Below are positions 61,047-64,000 of a stretch of DNA of 64,000 bases, piece by piece. Below the pieces are notes generated by a model. The model worked only from the letters and a program-made list of their open reading frames with translations, was not told the DNA's origin and ran no database searches. The stretch lies in contig JBPOII010000002.1 of the NCBI GenBank assembly GCA_052034625.1, positions 1 through 64,000 on the forward strand, in the 5' to 3' direction. The stretch comes from JAVBLP01 sp052034625. GTDB taxonomy: Bacteria > Elusimicrobiota > Endomicrobiia > Endomicrobiales > Endomicrobiaceae. A program made the position numbers and the translations under genes. The stretch's first letter is position 1. Every line of letters starts with the position of its first letter.

Positions 61047-61712
61047 TCATTTGTAATTCGTAATTGCTTTTCCAATTATCCACTTATTTTTCTTAATATC
61101 TATATTCTGATTATATCCGAGTTCCAAGACGGGCAGTTTTGTTAAACTTTTAATAAGTGCCGCATTGGATTTTACCGAGATATCTTTAGGATCTTTTTTA
61201 CCTGAAAGAATAATGCCGGCAACTTTTATTTTATCCCTTTGAAGTTTATCAATGGTAAGCAAAGTATGATTAAGCGTTCCAAGCCCGAATCTTGCTACAA
61301 CAATAACCGGAAGATCGAATATTTTTATCATATCGCTGACATAAAGATCTTTTTTTAAAGGGACTAAAACCCCTCCGACACCTTCAACAACTGTAAAATC
61401 ATATTTATTAATAAAATATTTAAAGCCGGCTTTTACTTTTTTTGTATCAAAAGATTTCTTTTCTATAAGAGATGCGCCATAAGGCGACATAGGATTTTTA
61501 AAAAATACAGGGGTAACCGTTTCAGGTTTTTCTTTTATTCCGGCAGCTTTTATTAAAGCTTTGGCATCATCGCGGTTGCCGGTAGAAACGGGCTTATAAA
61601 CACCGCAGTTTTTTAAACCGGTTTTCTTAATGGCTTGGACTATCTTGCAGGAAACATAAGTTTTGCCGGCTTCCGTGTCGGTAGCAGTAATAAAAATGCC
61701 TTTATTTTTCAT
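61047..61712 (-). CDS. bioD: Dethiobiotin synthetase
   Basis: 221 codons from the ATG at 61712, which gives the family start MKNKGIFITATDTEAGKTYV; a GTG 8 codons earlier overlaps purM. P-loop TDTEAGKTYVS, VYKPVSTGNRDD, the VVEGVGGVLVPL substrate loop and VVARFGLGTLNHTLLTI are visible. It closes the ureido ring of dethiobiotin using CO2 and ATP. The start is 4 nt after the purM stop with no good ribosome site, so coupling is likely. Confidence 0.93.
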   Translation of the reverse strand: MKNKGIFITATDTEAGKTYVSCKIVQAIKKTGLKNCGVYKPVSTGNRDDAKALIKAAGIKEKPETVTPVFFKNPMSPYGASLIEKKSFDTKKVKAGFKYFINKYDFTVVEGVGGVLVPLKKDLYVSDMIKIFDLPVIVVARFGLGTLNHTLLTIDKLQRDKIKVAGIILSGKKDPKDISVKSNAALIKSLTKLPVLELGYNQNIDIKKNKWIIGKAITNYK

Positions 61713-61716
61713 AGCA

Positions 61717-62889
61717 TTAATATTCGTAAGTTCCACCTTTATACTTTATGATAACTTTATTTTTTCCGGGCTCTCGGCTTTTTTCTGTTCTGCCGATAAC
61801 TTTTGCATCTATATTGAATTTTTTAGCAGTTTCTATAACGCTTGCCGCGGTTTCTTCTTTGCAATAAACTTCCATTCTGTGCCCCATATTAAATATCTGG
61901 AACATCTCATGCATCTGAATATTGTCAACCGTTCTGATTGCTTCAAAGATCGGAGGAACTTCAAAAAGATCTTCCTTAATATAAACTATATCTTTTCCGA
62001 ATTTTATGCTTTTTGTCATTCCGCCGCCGGTGCAATGTATCAAAGCATGAATATTCTTCCCTTCTTTTTCTAACAGCTCTTTTATTACCGGAGCATAAGT
62101 CCTTGTGGGTGACAATAAAGCTTCGCCGACCGTCTGATCAGACTTTGGGAGTTTGTCAGTTAATTTATAAATTCCTGAATATACAGCTTCATCTTTTATA
62201 GTTGAAGAATAAGTTTCTGGATATTTTTCTTTATACTCTGACGATAAAAGGCTGTGTCTTGCAGCCGTAAGACCGTTTGAAGCAAGACCAGAATTATAAC
62301 TTTTTTCATAAGAAGCCTGTCCGAAAGATGCAAGACCGACTATCACATCGCCTGGTTCAATATTATCACAATCTATAACTTTATCTTTTGCTATCCTTGC
62401 TACGGCTGTAGAATCTGCTATTATTGTTGACACCAGATCGCCGACATCAGCAGTTTCTCCTCCTGCCATCACAATATTCACGCCGAACTTTTCGAGTTCT
62501 TCTATGACAGAGGCATATCCTTCTATTACCTCTCTTATAATATCTTTGTTTATTCTGTGTGCATTCCTGCCGATAGTGTTTGAAATTATAAAATTGCCAG
62601 TAACACCTACACAGATCATATCATCAATATTCATCACGAGAGAATCCTGTGCTATGCCTCTAAAAACTTTTGCATCGCCGGTTTCTTTATAGTAAAGGTA
62701 AGCTATAATGGATTTCGTTCCTGCTCCGTCAGCATGAACAACGGAACAAAAATTATCGTCGCCCGCAATATCTTTTATTATTTTACAGAATGCTCCGGGA
62801 AATAAACCTTTATCCTGGCTCTTTATTGCACTATGAACATCATCTTTCGTAGCTGACACACCTCTTGATAAATACGCTTTTGCCGTCAT
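61717..62889 (-). CDS. purM: Phosphoribosylformylglycinamidine cyclo-ligase (AIR synthetase)
   Basis: 390 codons. The long Bacteroides-type PurM: ATP and substrate motifs HADGAGTKSIIAYLY, SLVMNIDDMICVGVTGNFI, VMAGGETADVGDLVSTI, and LIHCTGGGMTKSIKFG. It makes aminoimidazole ribotide in purine synthesis. Its ATG lies 1 nt after the upstream gene's stop with AAGGAG inside that gene's end. Confidence 0.93.
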   Translation of the reverse strand: MTAKAYLSRGVSATKDDVHSAIKSQDKGLFPGAFCKIIKDIAGDDNFCSVVHADGAGTKSIIAYLYYKETGDAKVFRGIAQDSLVMNIDDMICVGVTGNFIISNTIGRNAHRINKDIIREVIEGYASVIEELEKFGVNIVMAGGETADVGDLVSTIIADSTAVARIAKDKVIDCDNIEPGDVIVGLASFGQASYEKSYNSGLASNGLTAARHSLLSSEYKEKYPETYSSTIKDEAVYSGIYKLTDKLPKSDQTVGEALLSPTRTYAPVIKELLEKEGKNIHALIHCTGGGMTKSIKFGKDIVYIKEDLFEVPPIFEAIRTVDNIQMHEMFQIFNMGHRMEVYCKEETAASVIETAKKFNIDAKVIGRTEKSREPGKNKVIIKYKGGTYEY

Positions 62890-62890
62890 T

Positions 62891-64000
62891 TTAAGCTCCT
62901 TTGTTTTGTTGTTGCTGTTGATGAGCGACAGACATCATAAGCTTTATTCTGTTTATTTGATTTACTTCACTTGCACCCGGATCATAATCTACAGCAGCTA
63001 TATTAACATCTTCATAACGGCGTTTAAGTTCTTTCATAACGCCTTTACCGGTAATATGATTTGGCAGACAGCCGAAAGGCTGAACACAAACTATGTTTTT
63101 CACGCCGTCTTCTATAAGTTCAAGCATTTCTGCAGTTAAAAGCCAGCCTTCACCGGTTTGATTGCATACCGATATTATCTCTGAAGCTTTATCTGCCAGC
63201 TCTTTTGTTGTTTTATAAGAATGAAAGTGTTTACTTCTTTTCAAACTTTGCCTTATAACCGAACGCAGCATTTCTATATAATTGCCTGCAATCCAAGACA
63301 TTGCCCTGTTTTTAAAACTGCCTGAAAGATATTTATGTTTATATACATCGTCTAAAATACAGTAATTTATAAAGTCCATCATATCGGGCACAATTGCTTC
63401 AGCGCCCTCTTTTTCAAGAACGCCGACAAGATTATTATTTGCATCCGGATGGAATTTTACGAGAATTTCGCCCACTACGCCGACTCTCGGCTTATTAACT
63501 TTTTTGATCGGTATATTATCGAACTCCTTTATCATCTTTTTTACTGTACTTTTAAATTCAAAATAATATGTCTTGCTTATCCTGTTAGACAAACGCATAA
63601 GCCACTCTTCTACAAGAGCATCAGTCTGTCCGGCATGAATTTCATAAGGTCTCATTCTGTTTGAAAGACGCATAAGAAGATCGCCGTATAGAAGAACTAG
63701 CAATGCATCTTTCAACAAACCGAATGTTACGCCAAGCTGTTTATTAATATTATGATTTGTTGTGCTGAGCGATATTACAGGAACATTTTCAAATCCTGCT
63801 TTTTCAGCGGCTTTCCTTAAGAAGGCAGCATAATTTGTTGCTCGGCAGCCGCCGCCTGTCTGCGAGATTATCAATGCAGTTTTATTTATATCGTACTTTC
63901 CTGACTTTAAAGCATTTATAAGCTGGCCTACAACAACAATAGTCGGATAACATGCATCATTGTTGACATATCTCAAACCTTCTTCAATATCGGCTTTGCT
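62891..64000 (-). CDS. C-terminal part of a CoA-activase-like protein (HgdC/YjiL-type large family)
   Basis: The frame is open from the window end at 64000 (SKADIEEGLRYVNNDACYPT) and stops at 62891; about 369 codons are visible and the N-terminus is missing. The NDACYPTIVVVGQ, KTALIISQTGGGCRATNYAA, VGVVGEILVKFHPDANN and VQPFGCLPNHITGKG motifs fit the C-terminal region of BadF/BadG/HgdC-type activases with DUF2229. These ATPases carry [4Fe-4S] clusters. The protein ends with a Gln-rich stretch (HQQQQQNKGA). Its role in this organism is unclear. Confidence 0.8.
   Translation of the reverse strand, partial: SKADIEEGLRYVNNDACYPTIVVVGQLINALKSGKYDINKTALIISQTGGGCRATNYAAFLRKAAEKAGFENVPVISLSTTNHNINKQLGVTFGLLKDALLVLLYGDLLMRLSNRMRPYEIHAGQTDALVEEWLMRLSNRISKTYYFEFKSTVKKMIKEFDNIPIKKVNKPRVGVVGEILVKFHPDANNNLVGVLEKEGAEAIVPDMMDFINYCILDDVYKHKYLSGSFKNRAMSWIAGNYIEMLRSVIRQSLKRSKHFHSYKTTKELADKASEIISVCNQTGEGWLLTAEMLELIEDGVKNIVCVQPFGCLPNHITGKGVMKELKRRYEDVNIAAVDYDPGASEVNQINRIKLMMSVAHQQQQQNKGA

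Noticed and set aside
1..64000. tRNA, rRNA, tmRNA or RNase P RNA genes.
   Set aside because: By eye I found no T-loop/acceptor pairs or conserved rRNA, tmRNA or RNase P signatures; a covariance search would be needed to be sure.

Overview
The window is low-GC DNA from a Gram-negative bacterium. Envelope evidence includes a TolC-type outer membrane factor with HlyD and MacB partners, two small beta-barrel proteins, an autotransporter, and lytic transglycosylase and M23 peptidoglycan enzymes. Gene content (GatCAB, MDH/LDH pair, NADP-type GDH, a giant exported protein, calcineurin-like membrane phosphoesterases) and the style of its dispersed repeats suggest an Elusimicrobiota/Endomicrobium-like or Omnitrophota-like organism. 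That is inference only; no rRNA or tRNA gene was seen in the window.

Layout. 1-2690: an autotransporter with chlamydial Pmp-type repeats, split by a frameshift and cut by the window edge. 3.2-7.5 kb: gatC-corA-gatA-gatB operon, divergent from an MltD-like transglycosylase. 9.7-13.0 kb: three tandem membrane-anchored metallophosphoesterase paralogs. 13.2-14.8 kb: small conserved proteins. 15.0-18.1 kb: a two-component system whose response regulator ends in a NERD-like nuclease domain. 18.2-19.7 kb: M23 peptidase and AMMECR1. 20.3-25.3 kb: nadA-thiM, a cytidylate-kinase-like gene, a MATE exporter and cysK. 25.7-34.1 kb: a single 2820-codon gene for an exported multidomain protein. 34.2-39.0 kb: metY, paired LDH and MDH-like genes, gdhA. 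39.2-42.1 kb: effector-binding protein, carbonic anhydrase and three membrane-anchored small proteins, one a tail-anchored GNAT. 42.7-50.9 kb: dnaE, an isochorismatase-fold protein, a GT-C-like membrane protein, FmdB, a DEAD-box helicase and DUF116. 51.0-56.6 kb: two beta-barrel paralogs and a tolC-hlyD-macB efflux system. 56.9-59.3 kb: HEAT lipoprotein and an autoinhibited Fic protein. 59.5-64 kb: bioA, bioD, purM and the end of a CoA-activase-like gene.

Two features run through the whole window. First, non-promoter intergenic gaps are filled with structured repeats. One is a roughly 86-93 bp element of two facing hairpins whose stems show compensatory changes. The other is a 210-350 bp composite of seven consecutive palindromes. 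Second, at least seven isolated or operon-leading genes have a good sigma70-like promoter whose -10 box ends 7-9 nt before the ATG and have no ribosome binding site. This predicts leaderless mRNAs, while operon-internal genes have ordinary Shine-Dalgarno sequences.

The strongest candidates for new biology are the REC-NERD response regulator with its multi-TM kinase, the giant secreted protein that joins ChaN/TraB-like, YvcK/CofD-like and duplicated HAD-like modules, and the stacked-palindrome repeats.
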